A stretch of 64,000 nucleotides of DNA from Peptoanaerobacter stomatis (GTDB lineage: Bacteria > Bacillota > Clostridia > Peptostreptococcales > Filifactoraceae). A program made the position numbers and the translations under genes. The notes below the pieces were generated by a model. The model ran no database searches, was not told where the DNA came from, and saw nothing but the letters and a program-made list of their open reading frames with translations. Where the stretch lies: NCBI RefSeq assembly GCF_000238095.2, contig NZ_JH815225.1:646724-710723 (forward strand), given 5' to 3'. Shown piece after piece: positions 36,055 to 45,237 of this stretch (the first letter of the stretch is position 1; every line of letters begins with the position of its first letter).

Positions 36055-36174
36055 TATTCAAATCTGGATATGCTCGTACTAATACCAATTAAAGCCATAT
36101 TATAATGCCTTTAAAAAGTTATATTTTTAGAAAATAATATGTTATACAATTTAAAAATATTATAATTGGTACAA

Positions 36175-37104
36175 CTATTTTTCTTCTATATATCCGAATT
36201 CTCTTATATAATTGGTATTTTCTCTCCAATTCTCTTTAACTTTTACCCAAGTCTCCAAGAATACTTTGCAACCAAAAATTTCTTCCAACTCTACCCTTGC
36301 TGATTTGCCTATACCTTTTAATTTTCTACCGTTTTTTCCTATTATTATCTTTTTATGAGAATCTCTTTCGCAATATATTACAACTGATATTTCTATCATA
36401 TTTTTTTGTTTATTGTCAAATATTTTTTCTACTTCTACTGCTGTACCATGAGGGATTTCTTTATCTGTATAATTCAATATTTTTTCTCTTACTATCTCGC
36501 TTATCATAACTTTATTACTTTGGTCTGTGCTTATGCCATCCGGAAAATATTTAGGACCGTATACAAGATATTTTTTTATTGTTTCTATCAGCTCTGATAC
36601 ATTTTTTTTCTTAATTGCACTTATTGGAACAATATCATCAAATATACCTATTTCATCATACATTTTTATGAGTTGAAATATTTTTTCTTCGTTAAGTTTG
36701 TCTATTTTATTTATCGCAATTATCTTTGGTTGTTTCGATTTTTTTAAGCTTTCTATTATCGAATTGTCGAGTTTACCGATATTTTCTGACTCATCCACTA
36801 CATATAGTATAACATCTGCCGATGAAGATGACGATTTTACTTCTTTTTCCATATATGAACCTAATTTATTTTTAGGTTTTTGAACTCCCGGCGTATCAAG
36901 AAATACTATCTGAGAATTTTCATCATTGTATATACCTTTTATTCTGCTCCTTGTTGTCTGGGGTTTATCACTTGTTATAGCTATCTTTTCTCCTATCATT
37001 GCATTTAACAAAGTTGATTTTCCTACATTAGAGCGCCCAACTATACTGACAAAACCAGTTTTACACACTGCATCTTCACTTAGTAAATTTTGTAATTTTT
37101 CCAA
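36175..37104 (-). CDS. era: GTPase Era
   Basis: Era binds 16S rRNA and helps mature the 30S subunit. 309 residues. G1 GRSNVGKS at 23-30, DTPG (about 71), NKID (about 132) and SAIKK are in place; the C-terminal KH domain carries IIIGKNGRKLKGIG (about 254). GAGAAA sequence lies upstream of the ATG. In many Clostridia era sits in a ybeY-dgkA-era-recO cluster; here it stands alone behind glmS. Confidence 0.96.
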   Translation of the reverse strand: MEKLQNLLSEDAVCKTGFVSIVGRSNVGKSTLLNAMIGEKIAITSDKPQTTRSRIKGIYNDENSQIVFLDTPGVQKPKNKLGSYMEKEVKSSSSSADVILYVVDESENIGKLDNSIIESLKKSKQPKIIAINKIDKLNEEKIFQLIKMYDEIGIFDDIVPISAIKKKNVSELIETIKKYLVYGPKYFPDGISTDQSNKVMISEIVREKILNYTDKEIPHGTAVEVEKIFDNKQKNMIEISVVIYCERDSHKKIIIGKNGRKLKGIGKSARVELEEIFGCKVFLETWVKVKENWRENTNYIREFGYIEEK

Positions 37105-37154
37105 AAATCTTTCTCCTTAATAAATATACATATTTTTATCTAAAATTTAATACA

Positions 37155-38987
37155 TTATTCAACTGTGACAGATTTTGCCAAATTTCTCGGTTTATCCACA
37201 TCATTTCCTTTTTTTATAGATGTATAATACGCTATAAATTGTGCCGGTATAACTGCCAGAATTGATGAAAACATATCATAAACTTCCGGTATTTGTATAA
37301 CATCATCTGCATAATTTTTTACATCTTCTATATGTTTATCAGTTATTATTATCGTATATGCCCCTCTTGCCTTTACTTCTTGTATGTTGGACATTGTCTT
37401 ATCAAGTAATTTATCTTGGGTTACTACTGCAATAACAGGTGTATCTTTTTCTATCAATGCTATCGTCCCATGCTTTAGCTCTCCTGCTGCGAATGATTCA
37501 GTATATATATATGATATTTCTTTAAGTTTTAAAGCACCTTCCTTGCCAACACTGTCATCCAAGCCTCTGCCTATATAAAAAGCTGATTTTGAATTTTTTA
37601 TCTTTTCAGCAATCTCGATACATTTCTTCTCTACGGACAGAGTTTCTTTTACTTTTTGAGGTAATTTTTTCAGCTTTTCAACTATATTATGGTAGTCTTC
37701 TATACTTATTTCTTGTTTCAACTTAGCTAATTCAACGCCTATCATATAAAATGCTACAAGCATTGTAGTATACGCTTTTGTAGATGCCACTGCTATTTCA
37801 GGTCCTGCAAGCGTATAAAAAACATCATCCGAATTTCTTGCGACTGACGAACCTACTACGTTTGTTATGGATAATATTCTACACCCTTTTGTTTTTGCCA
37901 ACTTTTGTGCGGCAAGTGTATCCGCCGTTTCTCCTGACTGGCTTACAAGTATAACAAGAGTATTTTCATTTATAAATTGCTTATTATATCTGAACTCTGA
38001 GGCAATATCTACTCTAACTCTTAAATTGGCAAGGTTTTCAATTATATATTTGCCTATGAGTCCGGCATTATACGCCGTCCCGCATGCAACTATATATATA
38101 TCTTTTATTTTTTGTATTTCATCTTCATCAAGTCTTATATCATCCAATATTAAATTGTTATTTTTATCTATTCTTCTTAATAGAGTATCTGATATTGCTT
38201 GAGGCTGTTCATTTATCTCTTTGAGCATAAAATGCGGATAACCTGCTTTTGTTGCAGATTCCATATCCCAAGTAATCACAGACTTTTCTTTTTCTATTTT
38301 TTCTCCTTCTAAGTTATATATTGTTATGCTGTCTTTTGTAAGTACGACCATCTCTTCGTTATCTATATAATACACTTCTTTTGTATAACTTAGTATTGCA
38401 GGTATATCCGATGCAAAAAAATTTTCTCCTTTGCCTATACCTACTACAAGTGGCGATTCATTTCTTACAGCTATTATCTTATCAGGTTCATTTTTATATA
38501 TTATTCCAAGCGCATATGCACCTCTTAATCTTTTTACTGCTAAATTAACGGCTTTCATTATATCTTTTGAATCTTCTAAATAATGATCTATCAAATGCAC
38601 TATTACTTCTGTATCAGTTTGAGACTTAAATTTATATCCTTCTTTTATGAGCTCAGCTTTCAAATCTCTGTAATTTTCTATTATTCCATTGTGTATTACA
38701 GCTACTGACTCACTTTCATTGATATGGGGATGTGAATTTACATCTGACGGTTCTCCATGAGTAGCCCACCTCGTATGACCTATACCTATAAATCCGGTAT
38801 GAGGTTGTTTTTTCAGGTGTTCTTTAAGCACCGATAATCTTCCCTTAAATTTTGAAAGCTCCAATTTTCCATTTGATATTGTAGCTATACCTGATGAATC
38901 ATATCCTCTATATTCCAATTTTTCAAGACCGTTTACAACTATGTCTTGAGCATTTTGATTTCCTATATATCCTACTATTCCACACAT
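37155..38987 (-). CDS. glmS: Glutamine--fructose-6-phosphate aminotransferase
   Basis: GlmS makes glucosamine-6-phosphate, the entry into wall amino sugars. 610 residues. N-terminal nucleophile Cys2 in MCGIVGYIG, glutaminase motifs RWATHG and HNGIIEN, two SIS isomerase domains with SQSGETADT (about 351) and the C-terminal KSVTVE ending that inserts in the active site. It is preceded by a glmS ribozyme, so its mRNA is cut when glucosamine-6-phosphate is plentiful. GlmU, acting later in the same pathway, is at 50-52 kb. Confidence 0.97.
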   Translation of the reverse strand: MCGIVGYIGNQNAQDIVVNGLEKLEYRGYDSSGIATISNGKLELSKFKGRLSVLKEHLKKQPHTGFIGIGHTRWATHGEPSDVNSHPHINESESVAVIHNGIIENYRDLKAELIKEGYKFKSQTDTEVIVHLIDHYLEDSKDIMKAVNLAVKRLRGAYALGIIYKNEPDKIIAVRNESPLVVGIGKGENFFASDIPAILSYTKEVYYIDNEEMVVLTKDSITIYNLEGEKIEKEKSVITWDMESATKAGYPHFMLKEINEQPQAISDTLLRRIDKNNNLILDDIRLDEDEIQKIKDIYIVACGTAYNAGLIGKYIIENLANLRVRVDIASEFRYNKQFINENTLVILVSQSGETADTLAAQKLAKTKGCRILSITNVVGSSVARNSDDVFYTLAGPEIAVASTKAYTTMLVAFYMIGVELAKLKQEISIEDYHNIVEKLKKLPQKVKETLSVEKKCIEIAEKIKNSKSAFYIGRGLDDSVGKEGALKLKEISYIYTESFAAGELKHGTIALIEKDTPVIAVVTQDKLLDKTMSNIQEVKARGAYTIIITDKHIEDVKNYADDVIQIPEVYDMFSSILAVIPAQFIAYYTSIKKGNDVDKPRNLAKSVTVE

Positions 38988-39054
38988 ATTTTCTCCTTGT
39001 AATAATTTTTCAAATTTTTACTATATTCGGAGAAGTGACTCAATACATTTTTTG

Positions 39055-39229
39055 TTAAAATTTATAAAGATAAATTTCTTTTTGTTATATATTTTTAGAC
39101 TGCCACAAGCCTTTGGAATACCCGCCGAGTCTTTCGATAATTCCAATCCTCGTCAATAATAAACTCTGCATTAAAAAAGTAAAATTTTTTATATTTTTAA
39201 TAATACACAGAGATTAATTATCCTGGCGC
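39055..39229 (-). ncRNA. glmS ribozyme (glucosamine-6-phosphate-activated self-cleaving RNA)
   Basis: On the minus strand the RNA starts AGCGCC, with self-cleavage expected between A (39230) and G (39229). The conserved core GACGAGGAT, TTATCGA and TCGGCGGG follows in the correct order. CTCTG/CAGAG pairs in P1-P2, P3 is AGGCT/AGTCT, and P4 is a perfect 8-bp stem AAATTTAT/ATAAATTT with loop CTTT (39058-39077). It is directly upstream of glmS. Identification is by core sequence and pairing, so confidence is high. Confidence 0.93.
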
Positions 39230-39330
39230 TTGACTTAATACCAAAACTCTATTTTACAGTAAATTGAGTTATTATAAAACTCATTTAAGATTCAGTATAT
39301 AATATTTTCTCCAAATATTAAAACAGTTAA

Positions 39331-39391
39331 AAAGCCTATCAAATATATAATTTCATCAAAAAATTGAGATAGTATATATCGATAGGCTTTA
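39331..39391 (-). terminator. Terminator downstream of rpmF
   Basis: 10-bp arms AAAGCCTATC (39331-39340) and GATAGGCTTT (39381-39390) with a long, partly self-complementary loop, ten bases after the rpmF stop; T-run on the minus strand. Confidence 0.7.
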
Positions 39392-39400
39392 TATAGCTGA

Positions 39401-39580
39401 CTATTCAGCTGTAACAACTTCTCTTCCATTATAATATCCACATTCCGGACAAACTCTATGTGACAATTTTAATGAATGGCATTGAGGACATTCAACTAAA
39501 TTTTTAGCTGTCATATTCATATTCGCTGAGCGTCTTGAACGAGTAGCTGATTTTCCAGTTTTTCTTTTTGGTACTGCCAT
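39401..39580 (-). CDS. rpmF: 50S ribosomal protein L32
   Basis: 59 residues from the ATG at 39578-39580, which is preceded by AGGAGGAG; a ten-residue upstream extension is in frame but lacks a ribosome site. MAVPKRKTGKSATRSRRS is the classic L32 start, and two CxxC pairs (CPQC, CPEC) form the zinc ribbon. It follows the yceD-like gene as in most bacteria. The usual next gene, plsX, is absent; a terminator and the glmS ribozyme come instead. Confidence 0.97.
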   Translation of the reverse strand: MAVPKRKTGKSATRSRRSANMNMTAKNLVECPQCHSLKLSHRVCPECGYYNGREVVTAE

Positions 39581-39624
39581 ATTCTCTCCTCCTTCCATAT
39601 TTTTTCGCAAATATATCTATATAT

Positions 39625-40122
39625 CTACAAAAAATTTTTTAGTTCTGCCAACCTCGGATCGATATTTGGATTTTCTTCTTCACAATTGCAAGTAGTTTTA
39701 TTTAAATCAGCTCCGCATATATGACAAAGCCCTTTGCAATCTTCTTTGCAATAAAGATTATTATTAAGATGTTCAAAAACAGCATCGTAAAATATCTTAT
39801 CAAAATCCAAATAATCATCTACTATAATTATATCATAATCAACATCTTTATCTTCTTTTGATAATATTCCTGAGATTTTAACATCTTCAACTGCTCTCAT
39901 ATCATCCAAACATCTTACACAGTTAAGCGTAGTATCAAGGTGTATATTTATATCAGCATATAAGTCATCATTTGCTTGTTTGGTGATTTCACATAAAACT
40001 TCAGGCTTACTGTTAAACTTAACCTCTCTGCCTTCCATATTACACAAATCAATATTCGGCTCATAATTATAATTGAATCTGCTCTTTTGAGATAAAAGCA
40101 TATCTTTTATAAGTATCTTCAT
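39625..40122 (-). CDS. yceD: YceD/DUF177 protein, 23S rRNA accumulation factor
   Basis: 165 residues from the ATG at 40120-40122; an in-frame GTG three codons earlier is possible but worse placed relative to GGGGTG. A CxxC (CVRC, about 72) and a C-terminal cysteine cluster (CKEDCKGLCHICG, then CNC) are typical of DUF177 proteins, which are co-conserved with rpmF and needed for 23S rRNA levels. It ends 45 bases before rpmF, so they form the standard yceD-rpmF pair. Confidence 0.92.
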   Translation of the reverse strand: MKILIKDMLLSQKSRFNYNYEPNIDLCNMEGREVKFNSKPEVLCEITKQANDDLYADINIHLDTTLNCVRCLDDMRAVEDVKISGILSKEDKDVDYDIIIVDDYLDFDKIFYDAVFEHLNNNLYCKEDCKGLCHICGADLNKTTCNCEEENPNIDPRLAELKNFL

Positions 40123-40237
40123 AAAAAACACCCCATTTTTTGAGTAACAATTGATATTATACTAAAAATTAGGTATATGTGTCAAGTAATTTTGCTTTAT
40201 TTTACATATAATTTTTAATTTTATGACAATATTTACT

Positions 40238-41431
40238 TTATTTTATCAATGCCAATGTATCTCTTGCTATAACTAACTCTTCGTTAGTAGGTATAACCAT
40301 TATTTTTATTTTTGAAGATTCTTTTGATACTATTTTTTCTTTTCCTCTTACTTTGTTTTCCTCAGTGTCAAGTTCTATGCCTAAAAATTCCATTCCTTTA
40401 CAAATTTCTTCTCTTGATTCTGCTGAGTTTTCTCCAAGACCTGCTGTAAATACTATTGCATCTACATGTCCTAATTCAGCAATATAAGCACCTATATATT
40501 TTTTAACTCTGTTATGGAAACAATCAAGTGCTATTTGTGCTCTTTCATTTCCTTTTTCAGCTTCTTGTTCTATATCTCTGAAATCTGAGCTTACTCCTGA
40601 TAAACCTAATACACCTGATTTTTTATTCATTATGCTGTCAACATCTTTTGCAGAAAGTTTTTCTTTTTCCATCAAAAATGTAACTATTGCAGGATCCATA
40701 TCCCCTGTTCTTGTTCCCATTATAAGACCTTCAAGCGGAGTAAAGCCCATAGATGTATCTATTGATTTGCCTTTTTCTACAGCAGTTATACTTGCACCAT
40801 TTCCTAAATGGCAAGTTATGATATTTAAATCTTCAGGTTTTTTACCAAGTATCTCAGCCGCTCTTCTACTTACATAAAGATGTGATGTTCCGTGGAAGCC
40901 GTATCTTCTTATTTTATGTTTTGTATAATATTCATAAGGTAATGCGTATAAATATGATGATGCAGGCATAGTTTGATGGAATGCTGTATCAAATACTGCA
41001 ACCATAGGTACATTTGGAAGTATTTTTTCACACGCATTTATTCCAACAAGATTAGGTGGATTATGTAGTGGTGCCAAATCTATACAATCTTCCAAACTCT
41101 TTTTAACTTTTTCATCAATTACAACAGAGCATGCAAATGCCTCTCCACCGTGAACCACTCTATGTCCTACAGCATTTATTTCACTGAGATCTTTTATAGC
41201 TCCGTATTTCTCATTCATAAGAGCATCTATTACTAATTTTAGGGCAACATTATGGTCAGGTATGCTTTGTTTTATAGTTTCTTTATCCATACCTGTTCTT
41301 TCGTGTTTAAGTACAGAACCTTCTATACCTATTCTTTCAACCAAACCTTTTGCCAATACGCTTTCATCTTTCATATCTATGAATTGATATTTTAAAGATG
41401 AACTTCCACAATTGATAACTAAAATATTCAC
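40238..41431 (-). CDS. ackA: Acetate kinase
   Basis: AckA makes ATP and acetate from acetyl phosphate. 397 residues from a GTG at 41429-41431, selected because GGAGAG is seven bases upstream and the family starts (M)[13 protein letters not shown]. Acetokinase signatures: GHRVVHGG (about 120), [10 protein letters not shown] (about 175), HLGNGAS (about 206) and GTRTGDMDP. No pta gene is next to it; folD follows at 41.5 kb. It is followed after a gap of 107 bases by yceD-rpmF, the usual clostridial order. Confidence 0.97.
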   Translation of the reverse strand: MNILVINCGSSSLKYQFIDMKDESVLAKGLVERIGIEGSVLKHERTGMDKETIKQSIPDHNVALKLVIDALMNEKYGAIKDLSEINAVGHRVVHGGEAFACSVVIDEKVKKSLEDCIDLAPLHNPPNLVGINACEKILPNVPMVAVFDTAFHQTMPASSYLYALPYEYYTKHKIRRYGFHGTSHLYVSRRAAEILGKKPEDLNIITCHLGNGASITAVEKGKSIDTSMGFTPLEGLIMGTRTGDMDPAIVTFLMEKEKLSAKDVDSIMNKKSGVLGLSGVSSDFRDIEQEAEKGNERAQIALDCFHNRVKKYIGAYIAELGHVDAIVFTAGLGENSAESREEICKGMEFLGIELDTEENKVRGKEKIVSKESSKIKIMVIPTNEELVIARDTLALIK

Positions 41432-41511
41432 TTTAACACTCTCCTTAATAAAATATTTTGTCAAATAACAAGAATAAAAACTTAACAGTTAATTGCTATA
41501 CTATCTATATT

Positions 41512-42354
41512 TTAACTCAACTTTAAAGTTTTTTCAACCAGTTGTTTTATTAAAGTTAAAGTTGTTATTACACCCACACCTTTCGGTACAGGAGTTATTC
41601 TTATGTTATCATAATCTATGTTTTCAAAATCTACATCGCCTGATATCTTACCGTTATCAAAGTTTATTCCTACATCTATTACAACTTGATTATCTCTCAA
41701 ATGTTCTTTTGTTATAAGTTTTGCCTGACCGGTTGCACATATAACTATATCTGCATCTCTTGTTTCTGCTTTTAAGTCAAGCGTCTTAGAATTACACACC
41801 GTAACAGTAGCTTTTTCCTTTATCAGCATTATAGCGAGTGCTTTTCCTACAACTTGTGATGCTCCTACAACTGTACATTTTTTGGAGACTAAATCTACAC
41901 CATAAAATCTCAAAGTCTCCATTACCGCTCTTGGTGTACAAGGATATAATAAATTGCTCTTCTTCTCGAATAATTTACCTTGATTATATGATGTAGCACA
42001 ATCTATGTCTTTTTTCCAATGTATTGTTTCATTTATCTCAAACTGTTCTATTTGCGGATGTATAGGTCTGAATATCATTATCCCGTCTATCTCATCATCT
42101 TTATTCAATTTTTCTATTTGCCTTTTCAAAACCTCAGCGTCTTCATCTTGTGCATAAACATATGAATCATATGGTATTGAAAACATTTTTAAATTTCTTT
42201 TTAATGAATGCTCATAAGTTATATCATCCATATTTTCCCCTATTCTTATCAGGGCAATTTTAGGAGTTTTATTTCTTTTATTCAATTCAAACAACATTTC
42301 TTGTATCTCTTTTTTTATATTTTCAGCCACAGGCTTGCCATATAATATCCGCAT
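41512..42354 (-). CDS. folD: Bifunctional methylenetetrahydrofolate dehydrogenase/cyclohydrolase
   Basis: FolD interconverts 5,10-methylene- and 10-formyl-tetrahydrofolate. 280 residues. The N-terminal domain holds YEHSLKRN (about 49) where the family has YxxxKxK; the NADP-binding domain has VGASQVVGKA (about 159-168), in which Ala replaces the usual Arg of GxSxxVGxP and the final Pro is Ala. GVGVITTLTLIKQ near the end corresponds to PGGVGPMT. These changes make it a rather divergent FolD, perhaps specialised for a fermentation or one-carbon role. It follows coaBC by 90 bases. Confidence 0.85.
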   Translation of the reverse strand: MRILYGKPVAENIKKEIQEMLFELNKRNKTPKIALIRIGENMDDITYEHSLKRNLKMFSIPYDSYVYAQDEDAEVLKRQIEKLNKDDEIDGIMIFRPIHPQIEQFEINETIHWKKDIDCATSYNQGKLFEKKSNLLYPCTPRAVMETLRFYGVDLVSKKCTVVGASQVVGKALAIMLIKEKATVTVCNSKTLDLKAETRDADIVICATGQAKLITKEHLRDNQVVIDVGINFDNGKISGDVDFENIDYDNIRITPVPKGVGVITTLTLIKQLVEKTLKLS

Positions 42355-42443
42355 TATCTTTCTCCTTATAAATAGAATTATCCATTAAGCGAATGATATA
42401 TCATCACTTAATTTTTCTATATTTTTATCTTAACAAAAGTTTT

Positions 42444-43634
42444 TTATTTTACAAATTTATCTTTTATATTTTTCAGTATAAGTTTTGCTATTTCACATTT
42501 TGAAGATTTTGGAATATGCGTCTTGCTTCCATCAGAATAATATATATCTACTATATTAGTGTCCGATAAAAAGCCTGCTCCTTCCATAGATACGTTATTT
42601 GCTACTATCATATCAAGATTTTTCTTTTGTATCTTAGTTTTTGCATAGTTCTCAACATCTGTGGTTTCTGCCGCAAAGCCTACTAATATCTGATGTTTTT
42701 TATTTTCTCCCAACGTTTTTAATATGTCTTTAGTTCTTGTAAGTGCTATACTCATATCCGTATCTGATTTTTTTATTTTATTATCCGCCTTTTTTTGTGG
42801 AGTATAATCAGCTACAGCTGCCGCTTTTATTACTATATCTATATTATCATACATATTTACAACTTCATCATACATATCTTTTGCACTTCTTATTCTTACA
42901 AACTCTTTTATACCGTACGGCACGCTCAAATTTGTATGTCCTGATATTAATATGACATTTGCTCCCATAAGTGCAGATTCTTTTGCTATGGAATATCCCA
43001 TTTTCCCACTTGAATTATTGGTTATATATCTTACAGGATCTATATCTTCTATAGTTGCTCCGGCTGTTACGAGTATATTTTTCCCTTCAAGCTCTTGCGT
43101 TTTGTTGAGTTCAAAATCTACAACTTCTATTATTGTTTCAACATCTGCAAGTTTTCCTTTGCCGATGTCCTTGCAGGCTAAAACTCCACTATCAGGTTCT
43201 ATAAACAGTACGCCTCTTTTTATCAATTTTTCTATATTTTCAGTAGTTGCAGGATTATCATACATATTGGTATTCATTGCCGGTGCAATTATTATTTTAC
43301 TTTTTGTCGCAAGTGCAACACTTGAGAGCATATCATCAGCTATTCCATTTGCAATTTTTGCTATTATATTTGCTGTTGCAGGTGCTATCAACAATATGTC
43401 AGCTTTTTTTGCAAGCTCAATATGATTTACTTCCCAATATTTGATGTCTTGAAACATATCTACATTGACCACATTGCTGCTCAATGTTTGAAATGTTAAC
43501 GGATTTACAAATTTTACAGCATTATTTGTCATAATAACATCTATATTTATATCTTTTTTTACAAGTTTTGATGTTATGTCACAAGCTTTGTATGCTGCAA
43601 TACTTCCTGTCACTCCTAAAACTATATTTTTCAT
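42444..43634 (-). CDS. coaBC: Bifunctional phosphopantothenoylcysteine decarboxylase/synthase
   Basis: CoaBC adds cysteine to phosphopantothenate and decarboxylates it on the way to coenzyme A. 396 residues. N-terminal flavoprotein CoaC: VTGSIAAYKA (8-17), the catalytic His in NHIELAKKAD (about 70) and the PAMNTNMYDNP substrate clamp (about 118). C-terminal CoaB: TAGATIEDIDPVRYITN (about 190) and a KKADNKIKK loop (about 283). AGGACGAG precedes the ATG. Confidence 0.96.
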   Translation of the reverse strand: MKNIVLGVTGSIAAYKACDITSKLVKKDINIDVIMTNNAVKFVNPLTFQTLSSNVVNVDMFQDIKYWEVNHIELAKKADILLIAPATANIIAKIANGIADDMLSSVALATKSKIIIAPAMNTNMYDNPATTENIEKLIKRGVLFIEPDSGVLACKDIGKGKLADVETIIEVVDFELNKTQELEGKNILVTAGATIEDIDPVRYITNNSSGKMGYSIAKESALMGANVILISGHTNLSVPYGIKEFVRIRSAKDMYDEVVNMYDNIDIVIKAAAVADYTPQKKADNKIKKSDTDMSIALTRTKDILKTLGENKKHQILVGFAAETTDVENYAKTKIQKKNLDMIVANNVSMEGAGFLSDTNIVDIYYSDGSKTHIPKSSKCEIAKLILKNIKDKFVK

Positions 43635-43870
43635 ATCTCGTCCTCTTTTATTTTATAAAAAATTATATCAATTATAAAATCAGCTTATACTAAAACCTAT
43701 ATAAATTATTTGTTTTTTCCAAGTGATATAAGTTATATCCTATATATTTTTTTGCTCTGTACTAATATATTGATTTTCACTAAATATACACAATTCTATT
43801 AGACTTTAAGTATTATACTATCATATAATTAAATAAACGATACAACAAAATATTATATCATCATAAATGC

Positions 43871-43905
43871 AAAAAGGAAACCTATATATTAAAGGTTTCC
43901 TTTTA
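43871..43905 (-). terminator. Terminator of prsA
   Basis: AAAAGGAAACCT / AGGTTTCCTTTT with a small A/T loop, directly after the prsA stop. Confidence 0.9.
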
Positions 43906-43914
43906 TAATCTAAT

Positions 43915-45048
43915 TTATTTATTTTGTGTGTCTTGAGTTTTATTTTCTTCTGTTTGCGCCTGTTGTTCGTCTTTGTTGGCGTTATTATCTTCACCTGTTT
44001 GCTCTGTAGTTTCTTCTTTTTTATTTAATTCTACAGGTTTTATATCTTTTTCTGCATTTGCTATGGCGTCTTCGTGTTTTTCTATCTTAGCGTCTTTTTT
44101 CAAATTTTCAATATATTCCGAGAATTTTTGCTCTTGTAACATATTTTTTATATATTCTTTAGCTTTTGCTTTTTCTTCTTCTGTTTCACTCTTTTTGTCT
44201 GTTACTTTTACTATATGATAACCGAATTGTGTCTTAAAAGGTTTTGATATTTCTCCAACATTCATATTGAAAGCTACATCCGAAAATTCTTTAACCATTT
44301 CGCCTTTTGAAAAATAACCGAGATCTCCTCCTGAGTCTTTTGAGCCATCTTGAGAATATTGTTTAGCTAACTCTTCAAAACTCTCACCCGCTTGTATTTT
44401 CTCATAGATTTCATCTATTTTTTTCTTAGCTTCTTCTTGTTTTTCTGCTGACATATCACTACCGTTTTCTGTAGTAAGAATTATTATATGAGATGCCTTT
44501 ACTTTTTCGCTGCTGTATTCTGATTTATGCTCTTCATAATATTTGTCAACTTCTTCTTGTGTGACTTCATTTTCTTTTGAATATTTATCTTGTAATGCCA
44601 TTTTTACAACGTCTTCTTGTATCATAGATTTTATAAAATTATCGTCTATTTTATTATCTTCATAATATTTCTTTAACGTTTCATTTTCATCTATGCTTTT
44701 CTTTGATTGCTCAAAATATTCGTTTACTTTACTCTCATCTGCTGTTACTGACTGTTTCTTTGCTTCTTGTGATATAATCTTGTCATCTATAACCTTATTT
44801 AATATCTCTCCTTTAAAGTGTTGTAATATTGTTTCATCAGTATTTGGAGCTTTTTCTTTCCAAATATCTTCTCCATAAATACTATCTAATTGAAATTTAA
44901 ACACTTCCAATTTTTTAAGATATTCTTCGTATGGTATGTCTTCTCCGTTAACTGTTGCTACCGATTTACCTACACTTGTAGACTTACAAGCTGTAAACAA
45001 CATCACAGATGCTATAACTACACTGAGCAGCTTAAAATATTTTTTCAT
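43915..45048 (-). CDS. prsA: PrsA-like foldase lipoprotein (parvulin peptidyl-prolyl isomerase)
   Basis: An extracellular membrane-anchored chaperone for secreted proteins. The ATG at 45046-45048 has GGAG seven bases upstream, giving 377 residues. A signal peptide (basic KKYFK then hydrophobic 7-19) ends in the lipobox FTAC with lipidated Cys21. A SurA-N-like helical region (about 30-180) leads to a parvulin domain (about 190-290) with ASHIII, GGDLGYF and FGYHIVKV motifs. The last 50 residues are Glu/Gln/Asn/Thr-rich and low-complexity. It follows mfd, as in many Clostridia. Confidence 0.93.
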   Translation of the reverse strand: MKKYFKLLSVVIASVMLFTACKSTSVGKSVATVNGEDIPYEEYLKKLEVFKFQLDSIYGEDIWKEKAPNTDETILQHFKGEILNKVIDDKIISQEAKKQSVTADESKVNEYFEQSKKSIDENETLKKYYEDNKIDDNFIKSMIQEDVVKMALQDKYSKENEVTQEEVDKYYEEHKSEYSSEKVKASHIIILTTENGSDMSAEKQEEAKKKIDEIYEKIQAGESFEELAKQYSQDGSKDSGGDLGYFSKGEMVKEFSDVAFNMNVGEISKPFKTQFGYHIVKVTDKKSETEEEKAKAKEYIKNMLQEQKFSEYIENLKKDAKIEKHEDAIANAEKDIKPVELNKKEETTEQTGEDNNANKDEQQAQTEENKTQDTQNK

Positions 45049-45237
45049 TTTCACACTCCTATTTTTATTATGCTAATTGATGAATAAAAATTGATTTATA
45101 ATAAAATACAAAATCAATTATTTATTGTAATAACATATTTTAGATATTTTCCAATGTTAATAATAAAATTAATGATTTATTTTTTATATTATATACTATT
45201 TTTCTTTAAAAAAGTTTAAATTAATAATACAAAAAAT

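Larger units (their letters stand above)
35819..36174. other. Intergenic region between HD-GYP operon and era
   Basis: 350 AT-rich bases containing the operon terminator and two copies of a short dispersed motif (35971-36000 and 36025-36054). No gene seen. Confidence 0.6.

Noticed and set aside
42952-43425. 157-codon plus-strand frame
   Set aside because: Antisense to coaBC, which has complete family motifs.
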